From Collinsella sp. (GTDB lineage: Bacteria > Actinomycetota > Coriobacteriia > Coriobacteriales > Coriobacteriaceae): a DNA stretch of 54,793 nt. A program made the position numbers and the translations under genes. The stretch spans positions 1 through 54,793 of the forward strand of contig JARIBW010000053.1 in NCBI GenBank assembly GCA_029264355.1, written 5' to 3'. Every line of letters starts with the position of its first letter. Position 1 is the first letter of the stretch. Below, piece after piece: positions 24,652-32,330 of the stretch. The notes below the pieces were generated by a model that had not been told where the DNA came from, made no database searches, and saw only the letters and a program-made list of their open reading frames with translations.

Positions 24652-26148
24652 CTAGGCAAGGCCCAGGCGCTCCTTCTGCTCGGCGGGCGCCTCGTGCTCC
24701 TCCAGGCCGTGCAGCAGCAGGCCGATCATGCGCTCCTCTGCGGGATCGCCCGTGCCGACCAGGTTGTTCACCTGACCGTAGTCGTTCTCCAAATCGAAGA
24801 GCATGGTCTGCTCGACCTCCGCCAGGGGCGTGGCGCCCTCGATCTGGGCCGGCTTCTTGCACGGGATCTTGAACAGCGGGTACCTGGTGCGCTTGAAGTA
24901 GCGCCCGCACTCGATCTCCTCCGGGCAGTCCGATCCCATCTTCTTGCGAATGGTGTGCGGCAGCGCGGCGTACTCGAAGCAGGGCTGGTTGCCGGGCACC
25001 GGGGCGCGGAAGTACGTGTAGCGGCCATCGGTCACGTTCACCGTCATGGCATGGACGCCGTACAGGGCGTAATCGCGCGTGGGCGCCTCGGGGTCGCTCA
25101 TGAGCGGGACGAGGGAGACGCCGCAGACGTCAGAGGGGATCTCGCAGCCGTGGGCGTCGAGCACCGTGGGCATGATGTCGATCGCCTGCGTGAGCTGATG
25201 GGCGTGCTCGCCGGCGCGGGCGTTGCCCGGGAAGTGCACGATGAAGGGCAGGTGCGCGAGCTCGTTGTACAGGTGCATGTAGTTCTTGCCCATGTAGTCG
25301 CGCTCACCCAGGAAGTAGCCATGGTCGGTGGTCACCAGGACCATGGTGTCGTCCAACATGCCGTGCTCGTCGAGCTTGTCGATCAGCTTGCCGAACCAGC
25401 GGTCGGTCATGGTCACCAGGGCCTTGTAACGGCGCTGGAGGTAATCCTCGGCCCCGGCGTCGACATCGGTGGCGGAAACGCGCTTGTACTCGGGAATCTC
25501 GAAGTAATCGCGATCCAGGTCGCCCACGCCGCCGTACATCTCCATGTACTCGTCCGGCACGTCGAAGGGCTCATGCGGGTCGAACGCCTCGACCATCAGG
25601 AAGAAATCGTCCTTGCCCGCGTTGCCATCAACCCAATCGCAGGCGGACTGGAAGGTCTTGGGGCTCGGCATGTCCTCCTCGTTCGGCCACAGCTGCCGAT
25701 TCTTCTGATACTGCTCGCGCACGCGGCCGTAGAAAGTCTCGGGCATGTTGTCGGGCTCGTCGATGCGGCTGACCCACGGATCGCCCTCCTGGCCGCGGTA
25801 ATAATCCCAGGTGTTGAACTCCTGGAGATAGCCCTCGCCGCCGGTGCGCAGGTAGTGGCAGTGATCGGTGGTGATGTGGCAGAAGTTGCCATTCGCGCGC
25901 AGGCAGGCCGGCAGCGTGACGTCGAAGGGCTCGATGGGACCCCAGGGGCGCTCGAGGAAGTTGTAGCGACCGGTGAGGATGTCGCGGCGCGCGGGCATGC
26001 AGGGCGCCGATCCGATCCAATGGTTGTCGAACACGCAGGATCGCTCGGCGAACGCATCGAAGTTGGGCGTCTGGACGTCGGTCGCGGGGTTGTAACACGA
26101 CAGGACGTCACGGCGCAGGGTATCCATGAGCACGAGAACGGTTCTCAT
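24652..26148 (-). CDS. Sulfatase 2 (type I, Cys-type, no signal peptide)
   Basis: 498-residue sulfatase. It begins MRTVLVLMDTLRRDVLSCYNP, with the metal Asp of the D-T-L-R-R-D motif, and has formylglycine precursor Cys50 in CMPARRDILTGR and the late metal motif VLVTTDHGYFLGERD. It differs from sulfatase 1 in sequence and so probably in substrate position. The start ATG follows AAAGGA by five bases; there is no signal peptide, again implying cytoplasmic action. It follows PTS 2 IID by 155 bp with a terminator-like hairpin between, so its expression could be partly attenuated relative to the PTS. Confidence 0.9.
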   Translation of the reverse strand: MRTVLVLMDTLRRDVLSCYNPATDVQTPNFDAFAERSCVFDNHWIGSAPCMPARRDILTGRYNFLERPWGPIEPFDVTLPACLRANGNFCHITTDHCHYLRTGGEGYLQEFNTWDYYRGQEGDPWVSRIDEPDNMPETFYGRVREQYQKNRQLWPNEEDMPSPKTFQSACDWVDGNAGKDDFFLMVEAFDPHEPFDVPDEYMEMYGGVGDLDRDYFEIPEYKRVSATDVDAGAEDYLQRRYKALVTMTDRWFGKLIDKLDEHGMLDDTMVLVTTDHGYFLGERDYMGKNYMHLYNELAHLPFIVHFPGNARAGEHAHQLTQAIDIMPTVLDAHGCEIPSDVCGVSLVPLMSDPEAPTRDYALYGVHAMTVNVTDGRYTYFRAPVPGNQPCFEYAALPHTIRKKMGSDCPEEIECGRYFKRTRYPLFKIPCKKPAQIEGATPLAEVEQTMLFDLENDYGQVNNLVGTGDPAEERMIGLLLHGLEEHEAPAEQKERLGLA

Positions 26149-26239
26149 TGGCATCCTTTCATTTGGTCCATGCCCGACCTGGGCAAATCGGACATCAGGG
26201 GGACGGGCGCGTCGGCGGTCGGCGAGCCCGTTTTCGACG

Positions 26240-26273
26240 AAAAGGCCCGCGCCCGGCATACGGGGCGCGGGCC
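26240..26273 (-). terminator. Intrinsic terminator or attenuator between PTS 2 and sulfatase 2
   Basis: 11-bp GC-only stem (GGCCCGCGCCC / GGGCGCGGGCC) followed by TTTTCG on the minus strand, 30 bp after the IID stop. With genes continuing in the same direction it may act as a partial terminator. Confidence 0.7.
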
Positions 26274-26303
26274 TCGAACGATCAGCCTTGCGCAGGTTCG
26301 CAC

Positions 26304-27134
26304 TTAGGCGAAGATCTTAAACGCCGGGAAGTAGAAGCCGATGGCGGCGAACACGAGGGCGAACACGATCAGGCCGATGATGATCTGAGCGGAGTTCTTG
26401 CCCTGGCCCTTCTTGAGCAGGCGGTAGCAGATAAAGGTCAGCACGACGGGCAGCAGGAAGGGCAGCACCTTGTCGAGCTGGTCCTGCAGCACCAGCGGGT
26501 CGCCCTCGCCGAAGGCGAACTGCACGGCGAGCTTGAGCTTGACGGTCGTGGCGATGAGGCCGCCGGTGACCATGACGCCCAGCACGTTGGCGAGGTTGCC
26601 CAGTCGGTCGAAGACCTGGACGCCCGCCTTCTCGACGAGCTCCATGCCCATCTCGTAGCCCTTGTGCAGGCCGAAGTACTTCAGCGGCCAGTACAGAAGG
26701 TTGATGAGCAGGAACATCACGAGCGGGCCGACGATGGAGCCGTTATCGACGCACATGGAGGCGCCGATGGAGCCGGCGATGGGGAACCAGGTGAGGTTCA
26801 GCAGCGAGTCGCCCAGACCGGCGAAGGGGCCCATGAGGGAGGTCTTGATGCCGACGACGGTATCCTTCTGGTCCTCGTCCGTGGACTCCTCGAGCGCCGC
26901 GGTGATGCCCAGGATGAAGGGGATCGCCAGCGGGTGGGTGTTGAAGTACTCGAGGTGGCGCTTCATCGCGTTGACGCGCTCCTCTTTGGGGGCGTCCTTG
27001 TAGAGCTCCTCGAGGACGGGGGCGAAGCAGTAGGTCAGCGAAAGCGACTGCATGCGCTCGTAGTTGTGCGCGAACTGGCAACCCTGGGTGCGCAGCAGGA
27101 CCTTGTTCAGGGTCGACTTAGAGATCTTTCCCAT
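26304..27134 (-). CDS. PTS 2 mannose-family EIID
   Basis: Membrane component IID of a mannose/GalNAc-type phosphotransferase system, 276 residues. Family features are LNKVLLRTQGCQFAHNYERMQ at the N-terminus, the HPLAIPFILGITAALEE segment, GPFAGLGDSLLNLTWFPIAGSIGA, and C-terminal hydrophobic helices. Its ATG overlaps the IIC stop as TAATG, so translation is coupled. With IIC it forms the sugar channel. Substrate family likely GalNAc, galactosamine or a galactose derivative given the neighbours. Confidence 0.93.
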   Translation of the reverse strand: MGKISKSTLNKVLLRTQGCQFAHNYERMQSLSLTYCFAPVLEELYKDAPKEERVNAMKRHLEYFNTHPLAIPFILGITAALEESTDEDQKDTVVGIKTSLMGPFAGLGDSLLNLTWFPIAGSIGASMCVDNGSIVGPLVMFLLINLLYWPLKYFGLHKGYEMGMELVEKAGVQVFDRLGNLANVLGVMVTGGLIATTVKLKLAVQFAFGEGDPLVLQDQLDKVLPFLLPVVLTFICYRLLKKGQGKNSAQIIIGLIVFALVFAAIGFYFPAFKIFA

Positions 27135-27940
27135 TAGAGATCGTACTCCTCGTCATCATCGGAGCCGGCAGCGGCGGCAACCGGGGCGGGCTGGTTCTTC
27201 TGACCCTCCGTAATGACATCCCATACGCCGGCGGCGGCGCAGGCGGCGAGGGCGATGCCCACCGTCGGGACGTTGAGGAAGGCGGCCATGATGAATCCGG
27301 CGAGCAGGAAGATCCACATGTTCTTCTTCATCATCATGGTGAGGAGCATGGCCAGGCCGACGGCGGGCATCATGCCGCCTGCCGTGGAGAAGCCGGAGAG
27401 GACCCACGGAACCTGATTCTGCAGGAAGTTCATGATGTCCTCGATCACGAAGGAGCCGATGCCCGTCGCGATGAAGACCGGGATGGCGCGGGTCAGGAAG
27501 AAGCACAGGGCGCCGGTCCAGAAGTACTTGTTCACAGCGTTGAACTTACCGGACTCGATGGCCTTGTCCGCACCGTGGACGAGGGAGACGTTGGTGGTCA
27601 TGACCAGGATGTTCAGCTGCTGGACGAGGGTCGCGGTCGGGATGCCGATGGCGACGGCCAGAGCGATGGCGGAAGCGGTGTCGCCGCCGCCCATGATGCC
27701 CAGCGCGGCACCGACGATGGTGCCGGAGATGACATCCGGCGGAACATAGGCGCCGATGTTGTTGACGCCGAGCCACATGAGCTCCATGGTGGCGCCGATC
27801 ATGATGGCGGTCGTCATGTCGCCGAGGATGATTCCGACGCCGACAGATGCCAGCAGGGGCTTGCGGAAGCCCAGATGGGGACCGAACTGGTCCCAGGTGC
27901 ACAGACCCGCCCAGATGGCGAGCATAAGTGCCTGAAGCAT
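27134..27940 (-). CDS. PTS 2 mannose-family EIIC
   Basis: 268-residue membrane component IIC, with the family segments TTAIMIGATMELMWLGVNNIGAYVPPD and STAGGMMPAVGLAMLL, seven or more hydrophobic helices, and an acidic hydrophilic tail. The ATG at MLQALMLAIWAGL follows AAGGAGAGG. Co-translated with IID. The IIB gene lies 81 bp upstream. Confidence 0.93.
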   Translation of the reverse strand: MLQALMLAIWAGLCTWDQFGPHLGFRKPLLASVGVGIILGDMTTAIMIGATMELMWLGVNNIGAYVPPDVISGTIVGAALGIMGGGDTASAIALAVAIGIPTATLVQQLNILVMTTNVSLVHGADKAIESGKFNAVNKYFWTGALCFFLTRAIPVFIATGIGSFVIEDIMNFLQNQVPWVLSGFSTAGGMMPAVGLAMLLTMMMKKNMWIFLLAGFIMAAFLNVPTVGIALAACAAAGVWDVITEGQKNQPAPVAAAAGSDDDEEYDL

Positions 27941-28021
27941 AAGCCTCTCCTTCCCTATTCGTCCGCCGATCGCTTCCGGCGGGCGCACCCCGGGCCCATT
28001 TGCCCGGAGCCGGTTACCGAC

Positions 28022-28498
28022 TTAGTAGTTCTTGAGGAGCTCGGAGACCGGCTCCTTGGAATCGCGCGTGGTGGTCTGCATCCAGCACTCGACGCCCAGC
28101 CCGATGAGCTCCTCGAAGGCGGCCTTCTCCTCGGCGGTGACGGACATGTTCTTGTGCAGGCGGTGACGCTGGTCGTTGAAGCGCATGCCGGAGACGTTCA
28201 GGTAATCGAACGGAAGGCCGTTCTCATGGAGCTTGAGGGCGTCGATGGGGTTGGTGAACAGCACCATCGTGGCCTTCTTGAGCTCCGTCTTCTTGAGCAC
28301 GTCGATGAACTTCTCGACGCCGAAGACGCTGACCTTGATATCGGGGGCGGCGAGGCCGGCGACGGACTTCTGGACGGGGTCGTTGGCGACCTTGTCGGAA
28401 ACGATGATGGCGGACTCGATGCCGAAGTCCGGGATCCAGGTCGTGGCGACCTGCCCGTGAATCAGGCGGTCATCGATGTCAACGAGTTTGAGTGCCAT
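28022..28498 (-). CDS. PTS 2 mannose-family EIIB
   Basis: 158-residue cytoplasmic phosphocarrier. The motif IDDRLIHGQVATTW carries phosphorylated His14. AAAGGAG lies six bases before the ATG. Receives phosphate from IIA and passes it to the incoming sugar at the IIC/IID channel. Confidence 0.94.
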   Translation of the reverse strand: MALKLVDIDDRLIHGQVATTWIPDFGIESAIIVSDKVANDPVQKSVAGLAAPDIKVSVFGVEKFIDVLKKTELKKATMVLFTNPIDALKLHENGLPFDYLNVSGMRFNDQRHRLHKNMSVTAEEKAAFEELIGLGVECWMQTTTRDSKEPVSELLKNY

Positions 28499-28618
28499 GA
28501 TGTTCTCCTTTGTCGTTCGCACTTCGTTTCACTCTCGGCGATATGCCGCATAGCGGCCAGGGGCGCGGCCCCGCAAGGACTCGCCGCCCCTCGGGTACCG
28601 ATATCGGCCGGCAGTCGG

Positions 28619-29056
28619 TTAGAGGTCCAGGTCGTCCTCGTCCTCGGAGGCCGGCACCGGGGCGGTGATCTCCTGCTGGGCGGTCGCATGGGCGCCGACG
28701 AGCTGCTTGCGCACCGCATCGGCGGAATCGAGGCCGTCGCGGGTCAGCAGGAGCTCGACGGCGACGGGCATGGACAGGCCCGTGTAGGCGATCATGTCCA
28801 TGCCGTTGAGCAGGCAGCGCGTGGTCACGTTGAACGGGGTCCCACCGTAGATGTCGCACAGGGTCACGACAAGGTCGCACTCGGCCTTGAGGCCCTCATA
28901 GGCCTCGCGCATCTCGGCCTCGAAGGTCTCCAGGCTCTTTTCGGCGGTGAGGCCGAGGGCGACGACGTCGGGCTGCTTGCCCGCGATCATCTCGACGGCG
29001 CCCAATGCCGCCCGTGCAAACTCTCCGTGGCTCGCGAGGATGACTCCGATGCGCAT
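28619..29056 (-). CDS. PTS 2 mannose-family EIIA
   Basis: 145-residue PTS IIA of the mannose class. His10 in ILASHGEFA is the probable phosphorylation site; TLCDIYGGTPFN is the typical active-site loop. An acidic tail follows residue 130. AAAGGAC precedes the ATG. First gene of the PTS 2 operon, behind a divergent promoter region containing the ATGTTC-N4-ATGTTT motif. Confidence 0.93.
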   Translation of the reverse strand: MRIGVILASHGEFARAALGAVEMIAGKQPDVVALGLTAEKSLETFEAEMREAYEGLKAECDLVVTLCDIYGGTPFNVTTRCLLNGMDMIAYTGLSMPVAVELLLTRDGLDSADAVRKQLVGAHATAQQEITAPVPASEDEDDLDL

Positions 29057-29100
29057 CTGCTGTCCTTTCAAACTTGTGATTTTGTGCTCGTTCTGTTTAG

Positions 29101-29131
29101 TTATGTTCGTCTATGTTTGATTGTTGGTCAA
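29101..29131. promoter_or_regulatory. PTS 2 / DeoR divergent promoter with decamer operator
   Basis: ATGTTCGTCT followed by ATGTTTGATT (29103-29122) reproduces the ATGTTC-N4-ATGTTT spacing seen at the lacAB promoter. A TTGACC hexamer on the minus strand (29131-29126) could be the PTS 2 -35, putting the repeats in the spacer and -10 area. Further TTTATGTTG and CATAAACG half-like sites lie at 29253-29289 in front of the DeoR gene. Confidence 0.5.
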
Positions 29132-29311
29132 GGGATGTTTTTGCAACGAGCCTTTTTTATTCCATTTATCTGGGATTGTCCGATATATTTCCCGTGAACG
29201 TGCTGTTTTAGCCGGTGAAAGGTCATTGTGTTTCTGTGACCGATTTGCGTTTGTTTATGTTGTTCGTTTTAATGGAAACAGACATAAACGCTCGATAAGA
29301 AAGTTCAGGCC

Positions 29312-30076
29312 ATGAAATCCGAACGTCAGCAGGCCATCCTCGATCTGCTCGATCAGCGCCATTCCGCAACGGTCAACGAGATGTCCGATGCCCTGGGGGT
29401 CTCGGACATGACCGTCAGGCGCGATCTTTCCGAGCTCGCCGACAAGGGCCTCCTCATGCGCGTCCACGGAGGCGCGCAGCTTCCGCGCTCGGCGCGCGGA
29501 ACCTCGCTCTCCCGCGTGATCTCTCACGAGGAGAAGCAGCACTCCCACGTCGGCCAGAAGCGCGCCGCCGCCATGGCCGCCGCGCGCACCGTCGCCGCCG
29601 GCGACACGATCTTCCTCGGAGGCGGCTCGACCCTCGAGCTCATGTGCTCTTACCTGCCGAAAGAGGATATCCGCGTGGTCACCAACAGCCTTCCGGTCTT
29701 AAACCTGCTGGCAGACAACCCGCATGTCGACCTCTTCTTCGTGGGGGGCATGATGCGCCATGACACGCGCGTATTCACCATGCCCTACAACGGGCGTGAG
29801 CTCTACGGGCTCTCGGCGCCGAAGGCATACGTGTCGGCCACCGGCATCTTCGGCAACGAGGTCTTCGGATCGCGTCCCGACGCCACCATGGTCCTCTCAG
29901 ACGTCCTCGCGCGTGCGCGGGAGCGCTACCTCGTCGTGGACGCCGAGAAGGTCGGCAGGCGCGATTTCTGCCAATTCAGCACCTTGGAAAAAATGACCGC
30001 CGCATTCGTCAACGCCGACGCGGAGCCTCAGACCATCGAGGCGCTTCGCGCCTACACCTCCGTCATCACCGCATAA
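29312..30076 (+). CDS. DeoR-family transcriptional regulator (upstream of tandem pair)
   Basis: 254-residue repressor: N-terminal winged helix (2-60, with VNEMSDALGVSDMTVRRDLSEL and GLLMRVHGGA), then a sugar-phosphate sensor domain (FLGGGSTLELM, GGMMRHDTRVFTMP, DAEKVGRRDF). Divergent from the PTS 2 operon, so control of that operon is the likely role. The ribosome site is poor (AAGAAAG...AGG). It is followed after 16 bp by a second DeoR gene. Confidence 0.9.
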   Translation: MKSERQQAILDLLDQRHSATVNEMSDALGVSDMTVRRDLSELADKGLLMRVHGGAQLPRSARGTSLSRVISHEEKQHSHVGQKRAAAMAAARTVAAGDTIFLGGGSTLELMCSYLPKEDIRVVTNSLPVLNLLADNPHVDLFFVGGMMRHDTRVFTMPYNGRELYGLSAPKAYVSATGIFGNEVFGSRPDATMVLSDVLARARERYLVVDAEKVGRRDFCQFSTLEKMTAAFVNADAEPQTIEALRAYTSVITA

Positions 30077-30092
30077 CCCGATTGGCCCTCCC

Positions 30093-30854
30093 ATGCTCAA
30101 ATCAGAACGCCATGAACATCTGCTCGACCTTTGCACCCAGCGCGGGATGGTCACCGTCGCCCAGGCGGCGAAGATCTTCGGCATATCCGAGATGACCGCG
30201 AGAAGGGATTTCGACGAACTCGCGCAGAGCGGCGAGGTCGTGCGCGAACACGGGGGCATCCGCCTCTCCACCGGCTCCCCCACCGTCGGCGAAGTGCCCT
30301 TCTTCGAGAAGCTCTCGATTCGATCGGACGAAAAGGAGCGCATCGCCCGTCGCGCCACGGCCCTGATCGGCGATCACGACACCATCTTCTTGGGGCCCGG
30401 CTCGACCTGCGCGCTCATCGCCCGCGCGTTGCCGCCCGTGAGGCTGCGCGTCATCACCAACAGCATCATCGTGCTGAACATGCTCCAATCGCGTGGAGAC
30501 ATAGAGATCTGCGCCCTGGGCGGTCAATACCGGAAGCGCTCCGGATCATTCGTGGGCCCCGTGGCCGAAGATGCGCTGGCGCCCCTGGGCATAGACACGT
30601 GCTTCATCGGGACGAACGGCATCCTCGCCCAATCCATCTCATGCTCCAACCTCGAGGAGGGGCGCCTGCAGGCGCTCGCCTGCGATCGGGCCGCCAAGCG
30701 CTACCTCGTGTGCGACTCGAGCAAGATCGGCCAGATGGATTTCTTCGGCTTCTACAACCTCGATCAGATGGACGCCGTCGTGACCGATGCCAACATCACC
30801 GATCGCCAGCGCGCTATGGTCCTCGAGTCCACACGGGTCATAGTCGCCGACTAA
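30093..30854 (+). CDS. DeoR-family transcriptional regulator (downstream of tandem pair)
   Basis: 253 residues, same architecture as its neighbour (VAQAAKIFGISEMTARRDFDEL, then GEVVREHGG; sensor motifs FLGPGSTCALI, ALGGQYRKRSGSFVGP, DSSKIGQMDF) but clearly divergent in sequence, so this is an old duplication or independent acquisition. Co-transcribed with the first gene. It may read a different sugar phosphate or bind the same operators. Ends before a bidirectional hairpin shared with nagA. Confidence 0.9.
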   Translation: MLKSERHEHLLDLCTQRGMVTVAQAAKIFGISEMTARRDFDELAQSGEVVREHGGIRLSTGSPTVGEVPFFEKLSIRSDEKERIARRATALIGDHDTIFLGPGSTCALIARALPPVRLRVITNSIIVLNMLQSRGDIEICALGGQYRKRSGSFVGPVAEDALAPLGIDTCFIGTNGILAQSISCSNLEEGRLQALACDRAAKRYLVCDSSKIGQMDFFGFYNLDQMDAVVTDANITDRQRAMVLESTRVIVAD

Positions 30855-30891
30855 CCCGTCGGACTCCCCATCTGACGCCTCTCGATATGCC

Positions 30892-30927
30892 GAGCGCCCC
30901 GATCCGAAAAACCGGATCGGGGCGCTC
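30892..30927. terminator. Hairpin between convergent deoR pair and nagA
   Basis: 15-bp stem (GAGCGCCCCGATCCG / CGGATCGGGGCGCTC, both arms complete) with a small loop. Neither side has a long T run, but position between convergent genes suggests transcription termination. Confidence 0.6.
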
Positions 30928-30961
30928 TCGGTATATCGCCGTCTCTCATCGGCGATGGAGG

Positions 30962-32125
30962 CTACTTCTCGACGTAGACGCTCTCTCCGCCGAGATAGGT
31001 CTCGACGAGGGACAGGTCCGGATCGAGCACGACGAAGTCGGCGTGGCGACCCGGGCGGATGGAGCCGCACTCATCGGCGATGTCGTTGGCCTCGGCAGGG
31101 GCCTGCGTGGCCATGTAGACGGCCTCGGCCTTGGTGGCGATGCCCCACTCGAAGACGTTCTTGACGGCGTCCTTCATGTTCAGGATGGAACCGGCCAGGG
31201 AGCCGCCGTCCTTCAGGCGCGCGGTGCCACCTGCCACAACCACGGGCAGCTCACCCAGGAAGTAATCGCCGTCGGGCATGCCGCCGGCGCACATGCAGTC
31301 GGTGATGAGCGCGACATGCTCGTGGCCCTTGGCGTGCATCACGATGCCCGCGGAGATGGGGTTGACGTGGTGACCGTCGCAGATGAGCTCGGAGAAGGAC
31401 TTGTCCTGGCTGGAAAGGGCCGCGCCCACCATACCGGGCTCGCGGTGATGCAGGCCGCTCATGCCGTTGTACGTGTGCACGAAGACCTTGGCACCCGCGT
31501 CCAGGCAGGCCCGGGCCTGCTCGCAGGTGGCGGCGGAGTGGCCGAGGGCCACAACGACGCCGGACTTGACGGCCTCGGCGGTGAACTCGACGGCGCCGTC
31601 GTACTCGGGGGCGACCGCGATCTTCTTGACGAGGCCGTGCGCAGCGGCCTGCCAGGCGTTCAGCTTCTCCATGGTGGGGGCGGAGAGATAAGCCGGGTTC
31701 TGGGCGCCCTTGTACTTCTCGGTGAAGAAGGGGCCCTCGAGGAAGATGCCCTGGATGCGGGCGTGCGGGGTCTCGTCGCCGGACTCGACGTACTCGGCGA
31801 CGGATGCGCAGGCGCGCTCGAGCTGCTCGGTGCTCGCCGTGAGCGTGGTGGGCAGGTAGCTGGTCACGCCGTTGCGCAGGATGCCACGGGAGACGACGGC
31901 CACGCTCTCGGACTCGCAGTCCATGATGTCATGATCGTCGAAGCCGTGGATATGGGTGTCGACGTAGCCGGGGGCGATCTCATGACCGGAGTAGTCGCGA
32001 ATCTCGCAGTCGGGGGCCTCGGTCACGTACTCGCCGAAAACACCGTCCTCGACCATGAGGTAACCGCCCCGGGCGACACGGGTGGGCAGGTAGAAGGCGT
32101 CTGCCTTGATCGCATAAGTGCTCAT
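30962..32125 (-). CDS. nagA: N-acetylglucosamine/galactosamine-6-phosphate deacetylase
   Basis: Metal-dependent amidohydrolase, 387 residues. Metal and catalytic residues: His58 and His60 (THIHG), Glu130 (LEGPFF), His196, His217 and catalytic Asp276 (ITDCMCAGG). It removes acetyl from GlcNAc-6-P or GalNAc-6-P. Placed with agaS, lacC and the class II aldolase, GalNAc-6-P is the likelier substrate (AgaA role), but GlcNAc-6-P is possible since sequence does not separate them. AGGAG precedes the ATG by five bases. A CTGG...CCAG site for the GntR protein lies 32 bp upstream. Confidence 0.92.
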   Translation of the reverse strand: MSTYAIKADAFYLPTRVARGGYLMVEDGVFGEYVTEAPDCEIRDYSGHEIAPGYVDTHIHGFDDHDIMDCESESVAVVSRGILRNGVTSYLPTTLTASTEQLERACASVAEYVESGDETPHARIQGIFLEGPFFTEKYKGAQNPAYLSAPTMEKLNAWQAAAHGLVKKIAVAPEYDGAVEFTAEAVKSGVVVALGHSAATCEQARACLDAGAKVFVHTYNGMSGLHHREPGMVGAALSSQDKSFSELICDGHHVNPISAGIVMHAKGHEHVALITDCMCAGGMPDGDYFLGELPVVVAGGTARLKDGGSLAGSILNMKDAVKNVFEWGIATKAEAVYMATQAPAEANDIADECGSIRPGRHADFVVLDPDLSLVETYLGGESVYVEK

Positions 32126-32156
32126 GTGTTCTCCTAACACGAAATTGACGCACGCA

Positions 32157-32172
32157 CTGGTTTTGTACCCAG
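32157..32172. promoter_or_regulatory. Candidate GntR operator upstream of nagA
   Basis: CTGGTTTTGTACCCAG, an imperfect match to the palindrome CTGGTTATAACCAG found upstream of agaS. Confidence 0.4.
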
Positions 32173-32192
32173 AAAGCAAGGAACGAGCAGTA

Positions 32193-32231
32193 AGAAAAGC
32201 GCCCGCCCGTCCTTGCAGACCGGGCGGGCGC
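32193..32231 (-). terminator. Terminator downstream of agaS
   Basis: 11-bp GC stem (GCGCCCGCCCG / CGGGCGGGCGC) followed on the minus strand by TTTTCTTACT, about 100 bp after agaS. It separates agaS from nagA. Confidence 0.8.
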
Positions 32232-32252
32232 CACCTATTTGTTTCGGTGCAT

Positions 32253-32320
32253 TTGGGGACAGGTACGTTTTGCCCATTTCCGAGCCGAGCGCAATCTGCG
32301 CAATCTGCACCTGTCCCCAA
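32253..32320. repeat. REP/MITE-like inverted repeat with GGGGACAGGT ends
   Basis: Perfect 12-bp terminal inverted repeats (TTGGGGACAGGT / ACCTGTCCCCAA) enclose 44 bp that include a short GCGCAATCT direct repeat. Palindromes with GGGGACAGG ends are known from small dispersed elements in many bacteria. Only one copy is in this window. Confidence 0.55.
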
Positions 32321-32330
32321 TTGCGGGAGC

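Noticed and set aside
20832-24872. 1346-codon open frame on the plus strand across the sulfatase region
   Set aside because: It overlaps four genes with recognisable domains on the other strand and gives a featureless His/Gly/Val-rich product.
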